Shown: positions 1-9,292 of the stretch, piece by piece
Layout: each line of letters opens with the position of its first letter
Numbering within the stretch: the first letter of the stretch is position 1
Source: Cyclobacterium qasimii M12-11B
GTDB taxonomy: Bacteria; Bacteroidota; Bacteroidia; Cytophagales; Cyclobacteriaceae
Direction of reading: 5' to 3'
DNA: 64,000 bases
NCBI RefSeq assembly: GCF_000427295.1
Contig: NZ_ATNM01000137.1
Location: 43,475 to 107,474 of the forward strand
Translations under genes and position numbers: made by a program
The notes under the pieces: model-generated
Seen by the model: the letters and a program-made list of their open reading frames with translations, nothing else
Database searches by the model: none
What the model was told of the DNA's origin: nothing

Positions 1-304
1 TAAGCGTAACCGCAAGGAAACCTATTAATATCAACCAAACAGCTGCAACTTTTAATTGTAAAAAAATTGATTTTTTAGCCTGAGTTGGCCTGCTTTTATC
101 TTTAATCTTTTGGTTGATCTTTACCAATAGATTTTTTTTCCTTATATCAGTTTGAGGGGTGGTATTTGATAATTCCCAAACTTCTTCGAAAAGTTGGTCT
201 AGTTCTTCACCTGCCTCATGCCGATTAAGCCAATTTAACACGGCTAATTCTTCTTCTTTCGAAGATCGACCATTTAAGTACCTTACTAATTTACTCTTAT
301 CCAA
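1..304 (-). CDS. FecR-family anti-sigma factor, N-terminal part (cut by window edge)
   Basis: Conceptual translation of the minus strand gives an open frame running off the left edge. It starts near a TTG at 302-304 that is preceded by an A-rich stretch ending in AGG. The visible ~100 residues are a charged helical N-terminus (LDKSKLVRYLNGRSSKEEE, then a tryptophan-containing segment) followed by a hydrophobic segment (AAVWLILIGFLAVTL), which is probably the single membrane helix. This is the organisation of Bacteroidota FecR proteins: cytoplasmic anti-sigma domain, one membrane pass, then a periplasmic FecR domain, here outside the window. It lies 101 nt downstream of an ECF sigma gene on the same strand, the usual partner order. 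The start is uncertain because no ATG is available; GTG at about 320-322 is in frame too. Confidence 0.72.
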   Translation of the reverse strand, partial: MDKSKLVRYLNGRSSKEEELAVLNWLNRHEAGEELDQLFEEVWELSNTTPQTDIRKKNLLVKINQKIKDKSRPTQAKKSIFLQLKVAAVWLILIGFLAVTL

Positions 305-405
305 TTTGCTTTGCCTTTTTTTATAATACACAGGCAAAGCAATATTTACTTACAAGATTCTGAGAAAAAAAATGCAGAAACTAGAATCACCTAATTTGTG
401 ACAAT

Positions 406-993
406 TTATGACAGAATATTATTCATGATTATTGTGAAAAATACAATTCTGTCGAAATTTTTAATTACAAAACACTTTTTAGCTTGATAAATATGATGCT
501 CCACGGTTCGGATTGAAATACTTAGTTTTTTGGCTATTTCAGGATTAGAAAACCCATCTACTCTGCTAAGTAAAAATACTTTTTGTTGGGTTTTTGGCAT
601 TTTCTTGATAGTTGCCATGGTTTCAAGAGTGATTTCCTTTAAACAAAGTTGCCTTTCGATATCATTTTTATCCAATGAATTATCACCTGAAACATCCGAA
701 AGATCGCACATTCGCTTAGCATCTCTAATTTTATTCAGCATCCGATTTTTGATGGATTGGTAAAGATAGGCACCAAAACTTTTAGTAGGATCTAAAGACT
801 TTCTGTGTTCCCAAACACTAATGAAAACTATTTGAACAATCTCCTCCGCCTCTTCAGGATTTAATAAAAAAGCACCTGCAAACCCAAGCATCCTGTCTAT
901 ATACTGGTGGTATAGCTCTTCAAATGCAGATTTGTCTCCTTGCTTTAATAGCAGGACTATATCAGCTTCTGTATGTTGACATAGTTTTCTCAC
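406..993 (-). CDS. ECF RNA polymerase sigma-70 factor (Bacteroidota FecI-like)
   Basis: A 195-residue protein with sigma region 2 at about residues 22-95 (LYHQYIDRMLGFAGAFL, then EEAEEIVQIVFISVWEHR) and region 4 at about 125-180 (PKTQQKVFLLSRVDGFSNPE, then an HTH containing SIRTVEHHIYQAKK). Length and motifs fit the Bacteroidota ECF family that activates adjacent TonB receptor/SusC genes when a FecR anti-sigma is relieved. The start is GTG at 993 with a GGAG just before it; no in-frame ATG exists near the N-terminus. A FecR-like gene follows directly, so the pair is probably co-transcribed. The regulated receptor is likely beyond the left edge. Function as a sigma factor is secure; its regulon is not visible. 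Confidence 0.9.
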   Translation of the reverse strand: MRKLCQHTEADIVLLLKQGDKSAFEELYHQYIDRMLGFAGAFLLNPEEAEEIVQIVFISVWEHRKSLDPTKSFGAYLYQSIKNRMLNKIRDAKRMCDLSDVSGDNSLDKNDIERQLCLKEITLETMATIKKMPKTQQKVFLLSRVDGFSNPEIAKKLSISIRTVEHHIYQAKKCFVIKNFDRIVFFTIIMNNILS

Positions 994-1067
994 TCCAATC
1001 CGCTGTTTTATAAAGAAATTTCTATTTCAAATATAGCAGAAATTAAAAGAGATTGCTCATATATCCA

Positions 1068-2531
1068 CTATCCAATAAAAGATTGCTCATTCACAACCTT
1101 CCCAAAAACATCTCTATGGTTGAATCTGATTTTTGGTTCACCTGATTCCCGGTCTACTTTAATAGATAAAAAGCCACCTATCAAATTGAGGTATTGGTGT
1201 TCTGGACGAACATCGCCTTCATCCCAACCCTGTACATGATAATCACTCACAGGACCGGAACCAAATTCCACCAACCCAGTTTCAGCATCTTTGGAAACGT
1301 ATTGCCAATGTCGATCTCCATTGACTACAAACATGTTTTCCTGACTGGAAAGATAACCTCTTAACCAATCTCCTTCATTCTGAAAATTACTATTAGAGTG
1401 ATTGTCTTTCTTTCTTTCTCTATCTGGACCGACTATAGGTGTAGCTGTGAAAAGAAGTTTGAAGGTGGCGTCTGATTCATCCACGGACTTGGTAAACCAA
1501 TCAATTTGCTCCTTTCCCCAAATGCTTTTTTCACTGCCATCTTCCATGTCATTTGGAGACCTGTATTCTCTACCTTCTACCATCCAAAATTGCAAGTCTT
1601 TTCCCCATCGAACGGTACGGTAGGGTTTGTCTTCGATTGGCACATTTTCATACCATATTTTCACACCATCCTGAAAGGTTAAATCTCCATAAGGTCCTTT
1701 CCCAAGATAAGCATCGTCCTTCAATACATCGTGATCATCCTTGATCATGTATATTGGGACTTTCTTGAAAAAATCCCTCAAAGATGGCCAGCCATTCATC
1801 GCATGCCATTTATGACGTGCTTTCTCGAAATTTTTAGCCAAAGGTCCAGGTTTATCATAATAAATGTAATCACCCGTATGTACAAAAAAGTCGGGATTGA
1901 GCTTGGCCATACTGTCATAGGTATGAAAGCCCCTTGTCTTGTCATCAAAACTCCAAAAATACTGACAGGTAGAAGTGGTCAATAACACGGGAACCTTGTC
2001 TTTTTTTCCAGGGGCGGTTGAGAAAGAACCTTGTTCAATATTCACTTCACCGGAATCCGTCTTTTTTGCTTCCAAAATGATTTGATAAGCATGCCCTGAT
2101 TTAAGGTCCTTGATTGGAATTTGAGAAGTAAAATCATTTGCAGGTGTAGCTTTCTTCCATGACGAAGTGTAAACCGTTCTCCCACGCTTATCTTTCACCG
2201 TGGCCCTTACCATGCCCTCAGTTCCAGCTACTGCCCCATCCATTTTACTTACCTCCTGGTTTTCATCAAAATTTATAGGATGCCTAAAAACCTTTTCTAT
2301 TCGCTCATGCCTAACGGGGTTGGGTTCTGCCTGGGAACAAAGCCTTGTCCAAAGCATGGTAGTGTTTGTGTCCACTTCTGCTATCTTAAAGCCATTCGTG
2401 AAATAGGGAACTTCAGCTCTTCTTTTCATTTTCAATGCAGTTGCCTCAGAGGCAATCTTAGGGACGATTGAAAAGGAAACAAGTCCTGCAATGACCTTCT
2501 TAAAAAACTTTCTCCTATTGTTTAAATTCAT
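1068..2531 (-). CDS. PhoD-like metallophosphatase, Tat-exported
   Basis: A phosphodiesterase/alkaline phosphatase D-like enzyme. I chose ATG 2531 because it puts a twin-arginine signal right at the N-terminus (NNRRKFFKK followed by a hydrophobic stretch); an upstream in-frame ATG at 2591 would add 20 residues before it. An N-terminal beta-sandwich region (about 40-180) precedes the metallophosphatase core with HTGDYIYYD near residue 218, KDDHDVLKDD near 264 and NGDRHWQY near 404, the metal-binding motifs of the PhoD superfamily. It is predicted to act in the periplasm on phosphomonoesters or diesters. It sits downstream of a SusD/SusC pair on the same strand, but a strong terminator lies between (2637-2663), so it probably has its own promoter. 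A decayed relative lies at 7732-8199. Confidence 0.88.
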   Translation of the reverse strand: MNLNNRRKFFKKVIAGLVSFSIVPKIASEATALKMKRRAEVPYFTNGFKIAEVDTNTTMLWTRLCSQAEPNPVRHERIEKVFRHPINFDENQEVSKMDGAVAGTEGMVRATVKDKRGRTVYTSSWKKATPANDFTSQIPIKDLKSGHAYQIILEAKKTDSGEVNIEQGSFSTAPGKKDKVPVLLTTSTCQYFWSFDDKTRGFHTYDSMAKLNPDFFVHTGDYIYYDKPGPLAKNFEKARHKWHAMNGWPSLRDFFKKVPIYMIKDDHDVLKDDAYLGKGPYGDLTFQDGVKIWYENVPIEDKPYRTVRWGKDLQFWMVEGREYRSPNDMEDGSEKSIWGKEQIDWFTKSVDESDATFKLLFTATPIVGPDRERKKDNHSNSNFQNEGDWLRGYLSSQENMFVVNGDRHWQYVSKDAETGLVEFGSGPVSDYHVQGWDEGDVRPEHQYLNLIGGFLSIKVDRESGEPKIRFNHRDVFGKVVNEQSFIG

Positions 2532-2636
2532 CTTAATTTTATTTTGGGTAAAGGTTTTGGAAGTTATTGGAGTCCTAACCAGGGATCCCATTGCTTTATT
2601 CGAACTAAATTTAGCTTAAATTCTAAAAAAGAAAAA

Positions 2637-2663
2637 TAGCCTCCCGTAATAATTGGGAGGCTA
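2637..2663 (-). terminator. Rho-independent terminator of the first susCD operon
   Basis: A perfect 9-bp inverted repeat (TAGCCTCCC / GGGAGGCTA) with a 9-nt loop. Read on the minus strand it is followed by a T-rich tract (complement of 2625-2636). It lies 15 nt past the SusD stop codon, so it should end the SusC-SusD transcript. On the plus side there is no good T tract. Confidence 0.85.
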
Positions 2664-2678
2664 CCGTATTCTTTAAAT

Positions 2679-4316
2679 TTAATACCCAGGATTTTGCTTG
2701 AATTCAGCGGGATTACTCGCCCTATCTATTTGCGTCTGTGGTATGGGTCTCACCAGGTGCATTTCCTTGATATTGGGGCTCGCATCCAGGTTGTATTCTT
2801 TAACCCTTTCCAATAGCGTACCCGTTCTTTTTAGATCGTACCATCTATGCTTCTCTCCTACCAATTCTCTGGCCCTTTCTTCCAAAATAAAATCCAGGTC
2901 AATATCCGAAGCATCAACTAGCATTTGAGCTTCCATTCCAGGAATAGCAGCACGTGACCTCAATACATTCATATAAGTAGCAGCTGCATTGGCATCTCCC
3001 TGGCGCCATGCTGCTTCACTTGCTATCAAATACATTTCAGCAAGCCTAACTACCGGGAAATCCCTACGTCCAGCTGTTTCGTTTGTACTCGGGCGCAAAG
3101 GATCCAGAAATTTTAACAAAGAGGGATAATTTCTTCGCTGGTTGGTACCAATTTCCTGGTAGGCATTTACATCACCTATCCAGTTTCCTTTGTAATCAAT
3201 GATCCAGTAAGGTGCTGCTTGTTTCACTTCATCTGCTACAGGTTCCATGACTATATGTATGGCAGTGTCACCAGGATTGACTTGCTGTCCATTTATTTCA
3301 CCAGGAATATTTGCATACCACACTGTTTTAAAAGAGCCATTCCAACGCGCATCTACTTCCCTGTCATAAAGACTGAATAAATAATTGGTTGGCAAAAATC
3401 GCTGAAAAGGCCGGCCATTTTCTGTATCTCTAACCATTGCTGGGTTGAAAGTATAGTCAAATATAAAATACAGGTGACCTGAATTGCCCGGACCATTCAA
3501 TATTGGGTCATCGGTAAATTGTACTGTCCAAATAAATTCCTTATTGGTGTCATTGTTGACGTCCCAAAGGTCAGCATAGGGTGTAATCAACTCGAAATCA
3601 TAATTATTGATTACATTGGTTGCGAGCTTTTCTGCCGCTTCCCAGTTTCCTAACGTCAATTGAACCCTTGCTAGAATGGCTTCAGCAGCCCCTTTAAAAG
3701 CCCGCCCAGCATCTGGGGAACTAGTAGGTAAATTGGCAACCGCAAATTCCAAGTCAGGAAGAATTCCATTGTTATAAATGGTGGTTACCGGAGTCTTGTT
3801 TGCTTCTGTCTCCACCCCTTTGGTTTCTTCAAGTGAAAAGTGAACATCCCCCCACTGCTGCACCAAATGAAAATAATAGAGGGCACGTAAAAACCTTGCT
3901 TCAGCTTCAACTTCTTTTCTTCGAGTTTCAGAAATCCCCTCTACATCAGGAATTTTACTAACCACTGTATTGCACTGGTTTATGCCTACATACAAGGCAT
4001 TCCATATATTGGTTACCGTAGAACTTGTACCTAGAAAATTTGAAGAATAATTGTTAATGTCTGGGTTGTTAGCGATCCCTCCAAATCCATTGGTGAAGAT
4101 ATCCGTCCCTGTTACGGTCAGGAAAAAGCCATCTTGTTGGCCGTAAAAATCTCTAAGGGTTGTATAAGATGCCTTGAGGCCATCTTCAATTCCTCTTTCT
4201 GTGGTATAGTAGCCATCAGATGTGGCCAAACTCAACGGGTCTTCTGTTAAAATTTCGCTACATGCACTCAATACAAAGCCCAGGACGAAACAAATAATTA
4301 TATTATAGCCTTTCAT
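2679..4316 (-). CDS. SusD/RagB-family outer-membrane nutrient-binding lipoprotein
   Basis: A 545-residue surface lipoprotein that binds glycans or their fragments and hands them to the SusC barrel. The N-terminus carries a lipobox (FVLSACSE, Cys about residue 19) followed by the family's typical acidic and aromatic start (TEDPLSLATSDGYYTT). TPR-like helices follow, and the C-terminal SusD signature includes VRLAEMYLIASEAAWRQGD and EERARELVGEKHRWYDLKRT. Length is normal for the family (about 450-600). It starts 12 nt after the SusC stop, clearly in one operon. The ligand cannot be read from sequence; the neighbouring phosphatase and DUF6807 remnants do not settle it. Confidence 0.93.
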   Translation of the reverse strand: MKGYNIIICFVLGFVLSACSEILTEDPLSLATSDGYYTTERGIEDGLKASYTTLRDFYGQQDGFFLTVTGTDIFTNGFGGIANNPDINNYSSNFLGTSSTVTNIWNALYVGINQCNTVVSKIPDVEGISETRRKEVEAEARFLRALYYFHLVQQWGDVHFSLEETKGVETEANKTPVTTIYNNGILPDLEFAVANLPTSSPDAGRAFKGAAEAILARVQLTLGNWEAAEKLATNVINNYDFELITPYADLWDVNNDTNKEFIWTVQFTDDPILNGPGNSGHLYFIFDYTFNPAMVRDTENGRPFQRFLPTNYLFSLYDREVDARWNGSFKTVWYANIPGEINGQQVNPGDTAIHIVMEPVADEVKQAAPYWIIDYKGNWIGDVNAYQEIGTNQRRNYPSLLKFLDPLRPSTNETAGRRDFPVVRLAEMYLIASEAAWRQGDANAAATYMNVLRSRAAIPGMEAQMLVDASDIDLDFILEERARELVGEKHRWYDLKRTGTLLERVKEYNLDASPNIKEMHLVRPIPQTQIDRASNPAEFKQNPGY

Positions 4317-4328
4317 GTTATCGACAGG

Positions 4329-7300
4329 TTAAAATTTCAAATTAATTCCAAAAATATAAGAAGCGGTAGTAAGCGGGCTTCCACCACCGACACTGCCATT
4401 TGATGTTTCAGGATCCACTGTAGAATAGGGAGAGAAAATAAATGCATTATTGACAGTAGAATAGATTCTGGCAGACGTTAAGCCTAATTTCTGAATCAGT
4501 CCTGCATTAATATTATATCCCAAAGCTATATTTCTGATTTTAATATAAGAACCATCAAAATAGCGAACCGCATCTGAATACAAAGGCGCCTCACCGGCAT
4601 TGGGTCTTGGGATGGCATTTGTAGGATTATCCACAGTCCAGTAATCCATTGTTATGGCATTGAGCCTACCTTGCCAATTGTTACCTCCAAGGTTATGGTA
4701 ACCGCTGTTTAGCATTTGTCCCATGCGCGCATGAACCAATACCGATAAATCAAAACCTTTATAGCTAAGCCTATTTGTCAGGCCACCGGACCAACTTGGA
4801 ACCGTTGATCCTAAAACTTTTCTATCTTCTGAATTGATATTTCCATCAGGTTGCTTGGTGAGTTCACCATCAGCTCCTCTACCATTCACATCATTGATAC
4901 GAATATCACCTGGTAGCTGTCCATTGTTTGCTGCAAGGTCAGCCTCATTTGTTTGCCATATACCACCTTGTTCAAAACTATAGAACACATTTATCGGCTC
5001 ACCTATAAACCAGTTGTTTCCCACATCATCACTTTCTCCATCAAATAGCTCGGTGATTTGTTCCTTATTGGAAAATACATTCATGTCAACATCCCACTTC
5101 AAACCATTTGGTCGATTGATAATATTGGCATTTAAGGACAATTCCCAACCTGAGTTTCTAGTGCTGCCAATATTTTGAAGTACAGAATTGTAGCCTGAAG
5201 TAATTGGCAATAATCTATTTAACAACAAGTTGCTCGTATTGGTAATGTAATACTCCAAACTACCGTTGATACGGTCAGCAAACAAACCATAATCAACACC
5301 GATATTAATCGTTTTGGAAATTTCCCATTTCAGATCCGGATTTGGAATTAAGCTGTTGGCATAACCAAAAGCAGCAGTAGATCCAAACAGATAAGTCGTT
5401 CTTTCCAGTCCTCCTAAAGTCTGATAGGCAGAAATTGCCGTATTGCCTACTTCTCCATATCCTCCCCTAACCTTTAAAAAGGATATTTTAGAGTCTTGCA
5501 TTAATTCTTCCTCAGACAATATATATCCAGCCGAAAAGGCAGGGAAAAATGCCCACTTGTTACCTTCTGCTAGCCTTGAAGAGCCATCTGCTCTACCTGT
5601 TAACGTAAATAGAAACTTGTCATCGTAACGGTAATTGGCCCTTCCCATATAAGAAGTAAGGCCCCATTCACCTAGAGAACTTCCTATCCCAGTAATAGTA
5701 GAGGAACTACCCAGATCATAAAACAATGATTTCTCTATAGGAATGTCTTGTCCCGAAAGTGAGGAAGTTTCAAACCTACTTGACTGTACTGAAAACAGAC
5801 CCACCAAGTTAAGAGCATGTTTCCCAAAGATTTTATCATAAGAAAGGATATTTTCTTGGGTATAAGCAAAATCCATTTGGTTGTTGATGGCCCCTTGATT
5901 AATATTTCCATCCAACATCCCTCCATAAGTTCCTCTTCTTGATAAGTTAAAGTCAGGTCCATAATTTACCCTGAGTTTTAAATTGTCATTGAATTGATAT
6001 TCGGCGTAAAGATTGGCAAAAATCCTATGTCCTCTTGTCTCATCTACATACTGGTTAGGTTGATAATTCAATAAGGGATTGGAAAGCAAGCCTTCTCTTG
6101 GATTTGGAAACGCAAGGAAATTACCCTCTTCATCTGTTGGACCTACCAGTGGAGAATATCCAATGGAGTTCGAAAAGGGTGTACTCGCCATTTGGTTTCT
6201 TTCACTTAAACTAACGGTAGCACTCAATCCTAATTTAAGTTTTTCAGTAAGCTTGGATTCGAGGTTTACACGAACCGCTGTTCTTTCAAAATCAGTTCCA
6301 GGGATGTAACCGTCTTCCTTAAAAAAAGAGCCTGAAACGTAATAATTGATTTTATCGGTTCCTCCACTGACAGAAACCTGATGGTCTTGCTGGCTACCAG
6401 TCTGCAAGGCCAAATCGAGCCAATTAGTGAACCTACCCGCTTGAAGGTTTTCTATTTCAAGAGGAGCTAGAAAATTACCATCGAAGGATGGATCATCTCC
6501 ATCATGCCCCCTGGCAATCCGGGAATAAGCAGCAAAAGCGTCCCCATCCATAAGGTTAAGGTTTTCAATAGGCTGTTTCACCCCATAATAGCCATCATAG
6601 CTAATAACCGCTTTACCAGTTTTACCTCTTTTGGTGGTAATTAAAACAACTCCATTGGCCCCTCGGGAACCATAAATGGCTACTGAGCTCGCATCTTTTA
6701 AGACCTCCATTGATTCTATATCATTGGGGTTAAAATCATTGATATTTGCATTGGTAGGAATACCATCAATTACATAAAGTGGCTCATTACTGGCGTTTAT
6801 AGATCGATTTCCACGGATCCTGATTTGTACAGGTGATCCAGGAGAGCCATTGGCTCTAACTATATCAACACCTGCAAGCCTTCCTTGTGATTGCTCCAGG
6901 AAATTACCGGCAGGCGTTTCTTTGAGGTCTTCGCTTGTTACAGAGGAAATGGCCCCTGTCAAATCACTTTTACGCTGGGTACCATACCCCACAACGACTA
7001 CTTCTTCAAGTGAAGAGGTGTCTTCCTGCAAGGAAATGTTTAAAGTGGTTTGATTGCCTACGGTTACTTCGGTAGATTGAAAGCCAATGAAGGAAACCCT
7101 TATAACCTGTCCTGAAGTAGCATCAATATTAAATTTCCCATCAATATCGGTAACGGTTCCTGTAGTCGTGCCCACTACCACAACGGTAGCACCTGGGATG
7201 GGTAAATTATTCTGATCTACCACTGTGCCACTAATTGCAGCGGGGAGTTTGTTAGTAGGATTGCTCTTTTCAATTTCCGAATGGAAAGTGAAAGGAGAAT

Positions 7301-7397
7301 TTGCTGTATTTGCCCTTCCCTGTGTATAGGTGCAAAATAGCAGCATAGAAAATGCCACCAGCCTAACCAGCCGGTTTGTTGTAAAGTTTGTTATCAT
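4329..7397 (-). CDS. SusC/RagA-family TonB-dependent outer-membrane receptor
   Basis: A TonB-linked 22-strand importer for oligosaccharides or other polymers. I chose ATG 7397, which gives a signal peptide (LVRLVAFSMLLFCTYTQGRA); the longer frame upstream begins with TTG at 7445. Order of domains: signal peptide, carboxypeptidase-like regulatory domain (ISGTVVDQNNLPIPGATVVV, roughly residues 55-130), TonB box and plug (EEVVVVGYGTQRKSDLTGAI), SusC signature (NDIESMEVLKDASSVAIYGS, then RGANGVVLITTKRG), and the barrel ending in an aromatic residue (GINLKF). It pairs with SusD 12 nt downstream. The upstream region holds a perfect 14-bp palindrome 37-75 nt before this start. Substrate unknown. Confidence 0.94.
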   Translation of the reverse strand: MITNFTTNRLVRLVAFSMLLFCTYTQGRANTANSPFTFHSEIEKSNPTNKLPAAISGTVVDQNNLPIPGATVVVVGTTTGTVTDIDGKFNIDATSGQVIRVSFIGFQSTEVTVGNQTTLNISLQEDTSSLEEVVVVGYGTQRKSDLTGAISSVTSEDLKETPAGNFLEQSQGRLAGVDIVRANGSPGSPVQIRIRGNRSINASNEPLYVIDGIPTNANINDFNPNDIESMEVLKDASSVAIYGSRGANGVVLITTKRGKTGKAVISYDGYYGVKQPIENLNLMDGDAFAAYSRIARGHDGDDPSFDGNFLAPLEIENLQAGRFTNWLDLALQTGSQQDHQVSVSGGTDKINYYVSGSFFKEDGYIPGTDFERTAVRVNLESKLTEKLKLGLSATVSLSERNQMASTPFSNSIGYSPLVGPTDEEGNFLAFPNPREGLLSNPLLNYQPNQYVDETRGHRIFANLYAEYQFNDNLKLRVNYGPDFNLSRRGTYGGMLDGNINQGAINNQMDFAYTQENILSYDKIFGKHALNLVGLFSVQSSRFETSSLSGQDIPIEKSLFYDLGSSSTITGIGSSLGEWGLTSYMGRANYRYDDKFLFTLTGRADGSSRLAEGNKWAFFPAFSAGYILSEEELMQDSKISFLKVRGGYGEVGNTAISAYQTLGGLERTTYLFGSTAAFGYANSLIPNPDLKWEISKTINIGVDYGLFADRINGSLEYYITNTSNLLLNRLLPITSGYNSVLQNIGSTRNSGWELSLNANIINRPNGLKWDVDMNVFSNKEQITELFDGESDDVGNNWFIGEPINVFYSFEQGGIWQTNEADLAANNGQLPGDIRINDVNGRGADGELTKQPDGNINSEDRKVLGSTVPSWSGGLTNRLSYKGFDLSVLVHARMGQMLNSGYHNLGGNNWQGRLNAITMDYWTVDNPTNAIPRPNAGEAPLYSDAVRYFDGSYIKIRNIALGYNINAGLIQKLGLTSARIYSTVNNAFIFSPYSTVDPETSNGSVGGGSPLTTASYIFGINLKF

Positions 7398-7731
7398 GGG
7401 TTTATTGATTAAGGTTATTAAATGAATGCTATGTTTTACTGCCAAAATCTACATTTATTTTTGGCAGTAAAACCAAAATTTTGATTGCTACATTTTAAGT
7501 CAGGATTTAAATATTTAGTTACTTAAGATAAATTACTGCCCAACAATCTATAAAAAATTACATAATTGTTTTACTTTAAAGATGCAAGCGGTTAAAAAAA
7601 TTGCATAATTGGAATTAAAAATTCTTAAACAAAGTCCCTTACTTTTCCAACTGATATTAAGCTGTAAATTAAGTTTCAAAGTTTGCTTTTATTAATTCAT
7701 CCCACTCCTTGATATTTATATAATAGTGAAT
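7398..7731. other. Intergenic region upstream of susC
   Basis: This non-coding stretch of 334 bases lies between the SusC start and a pseudogene. It contains the palindrome at 7434-7472, a short AT palindrome at 7474-7483 and otherwise AT-rich sequence. It should carry the susCD promoter, but I could not pick a convincing TAnnTTTG element. Confidence 0.5.
7434..7472. promoter_or_regulatory. 14-bp perfect palindrome upstream of susC (putative operator or leader hairpin)
   Basis: Arms TTTTACTGCCAAAA (7434-7447) and TTTTGGCAGTAAAA (7459-7472) are exact reverse complements separated by 11 nt. It lies 37-75 nt upstream of the SusC ATG. No T tract follows on the minus strand, so it is not a normal terminator; a dimeric regulator site or a 5' UTR stem is more likely. 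A 14-nt segment of the left arm and its flank (7436-7449) recurs exactly at 9576-9589. Confidence 0.6.
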
Positions 7732-8199
7732 TCATGGCGTCAATTCACTTTTTCTGACGGTTTTTTCAAAGAGGTTTTGACCATCTTCTCCCACCAAACG
7801 AAAAACAACCGCCGGATCTTTATCGGAAGGGAGAAAAGTGAACTCTCCAAAAGCAATTTTTACTTCCTCGCTTTGATTGTCTTCTGGTAAAGTCATTATT
7901 GTTTGTTCAACCTCTGGTGAAATGGTTTTTCCATTAACAATCACTTTATAAGCATATTTTATAGCTGGCTTTAATCCATCAACCTCAACAACTGCCGACA
8001 AATCAGTTTCCTCTGTGGTATAGACTGGTCCGAAAACTAAATTTCCTTCCTCATTATCTATCCTTACCTCAACTTTAGAAGGAGCTAAGGTTCTTACCCA
8101 AACTGATGCTCCGTTAGCTTTAATCTGGCCTGGCATAGGACCTGCAAGGATGCCACGTTTTTGTTAATTTATCAGGTCTTTAAAAAACGAGGATTTCAT
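7732..8199 (-). pseudogene. PhoD-like phosphatase remnant (internal deletion and stop codon)
   Basis: From ATG 8199 the frame reads eleven codons, hits TAA at 8164-8166, then continues in the same frame with QKRGILAGPMPGQIKANG, the typical start of the PhoD N-terminal beta-sandwich, and SVWVRTLAPSKVEVRID. After about 95 further residues it reaches EEVKIAFGE, where the catalytic metallophosphatase domain should begin, and then goes straight to a ~35-residue tail (VVFRLVGEDGQNLFEKTVRK). The tail resembles the C-terminal ends of some secreted phosphatases, but that is a judgement from memory. No metal-binding motif (GDxxY, DDHD, GDxHW) is present. I infer deletion of the catalytic core plus a nonsense codon. 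An intact family member is at 1068-2531. Confidence 0.62.
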
Positions 8200-8306
8200 T
8201 GAATCAGCGAAGCATCAACCCTAATAAATATTCAACCTTACCATTTGACATTGATGCCTATTTTTCGAGCGTAGCGGGAATTTTTAAGTCGTATTTTTTG
8301 GTCAGG

Positions 8307-9292
8307 CTATTTTCGACTGAAATTTATAAATTCTTTATTAAAATTTTCAAAGGTTCGGTCCCCTTCATAAATGGTTACTCTGAATTTGAACTTTGCTTCT
8401 TCCCCTGGTTGTAATGTTAAGGTACGCTTTTCAGGTTGTTCTATATGGCGACCTTTCTGGAAATCAAACTGCCCAATGGGGTTTGCTGCAAAACATCCAT
8501 AACCTCTTGCATGCCAAAAGGTTGGGTAATTCGTGCTTTCGGGATGGTGATAAATAGCGATTCCTATTCTTTTGCCATCATTTTCTCCTTCTAGTCTTAC
8601 CCAGCTTGAACGTTTTCCCCAGATGTTTTTTTCTGTTCGATCTCCTTCTGCATTCAAGTATTCACCCGTGTTTTGAATTTCGGATTGGTTGGATTTTTCT
8701 GCCAGCCAATCTGCTACCCGGACAGCAAACATCCCCTCTTTGGTGTCTTCAAAAGTTACCGGTAGGTTCAAGGCCTTCAAAACAATGTCAAAATCAAAAA
8801 TGTACCTGTCTTTTATAAAGGAAAATTCCATTTTACGGGTTTCAGAAAGTAGCGCTTTGTGGTCCTTACCTATCCAATGGCTTAAGGTGGTCAAATACCC
8901 TTTATTTTTCCCTCCTTCATTTCCAACACCTCCATATGTTTGATTTGAGGGGGGATATCATGGAGATTCCAAAAACTGTTGCCATTGACCTCTTCGTTAC
9001 TTCCATAGGTAAAATAAAGTCCGGTATGGTGAGGATGGTCTTTGCTCTCTCCCTTCCTTTCCTCAATTGGAAAACCTCTCGTTACCACTACACCTGAAGG
9101 AGATAAAATTGGAAAAAGATAGGGCTTCAGTAAATTTTCTCCGATTTTATAACTGGTAACCATTTTATCGCCCAGAAATAGGTCGATTTGATCTTCGGTT
9201 TGTACAAAGTTTACTTGTTGGGAGAAGCCCCTTTGTATTGTCAGGGTGCAAACCAACATCACTAATAAAAGAAAATTTTTAGGGTTCATCAT
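8307..9292 (-). pseudogene. DUF6807 (PmoA-like) secreted protein, frameshifted
   Basis: Two overlapping frames, 8891-9292 (133 residues, signal peptide MNPKNFLLLVMLVCTLTI) and 8307-8894 (195 residues), together give one ~328-residue DUF6807 protein: SKDHPHHTGLYFTYGSNEEV in the first part, and FWHARGYGCFAANPIG with RVTIYEGDR in the second. The break is in an A5 run on the minus strand (8905-8909); six As would join the frames as KEGKNKGYLTTLSHW. The molecular function of DUF6807 is not established; members cluster with Gfo/Idh oxidoreductases and ThuA proteins in sugar loci. An intact relative is at 14343-15596. It could be a real frameshift, fitting the decayed neighbour, or a sequencing error. 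Confidence 0.8.

Noticed and set aside
1402..1623. Plus-strand open frames over the PhoD gene and similar frames over other genes
   Set aside because: They lie opposite a well-supported protein, show no family motifs and have the composition of antisense shadows.
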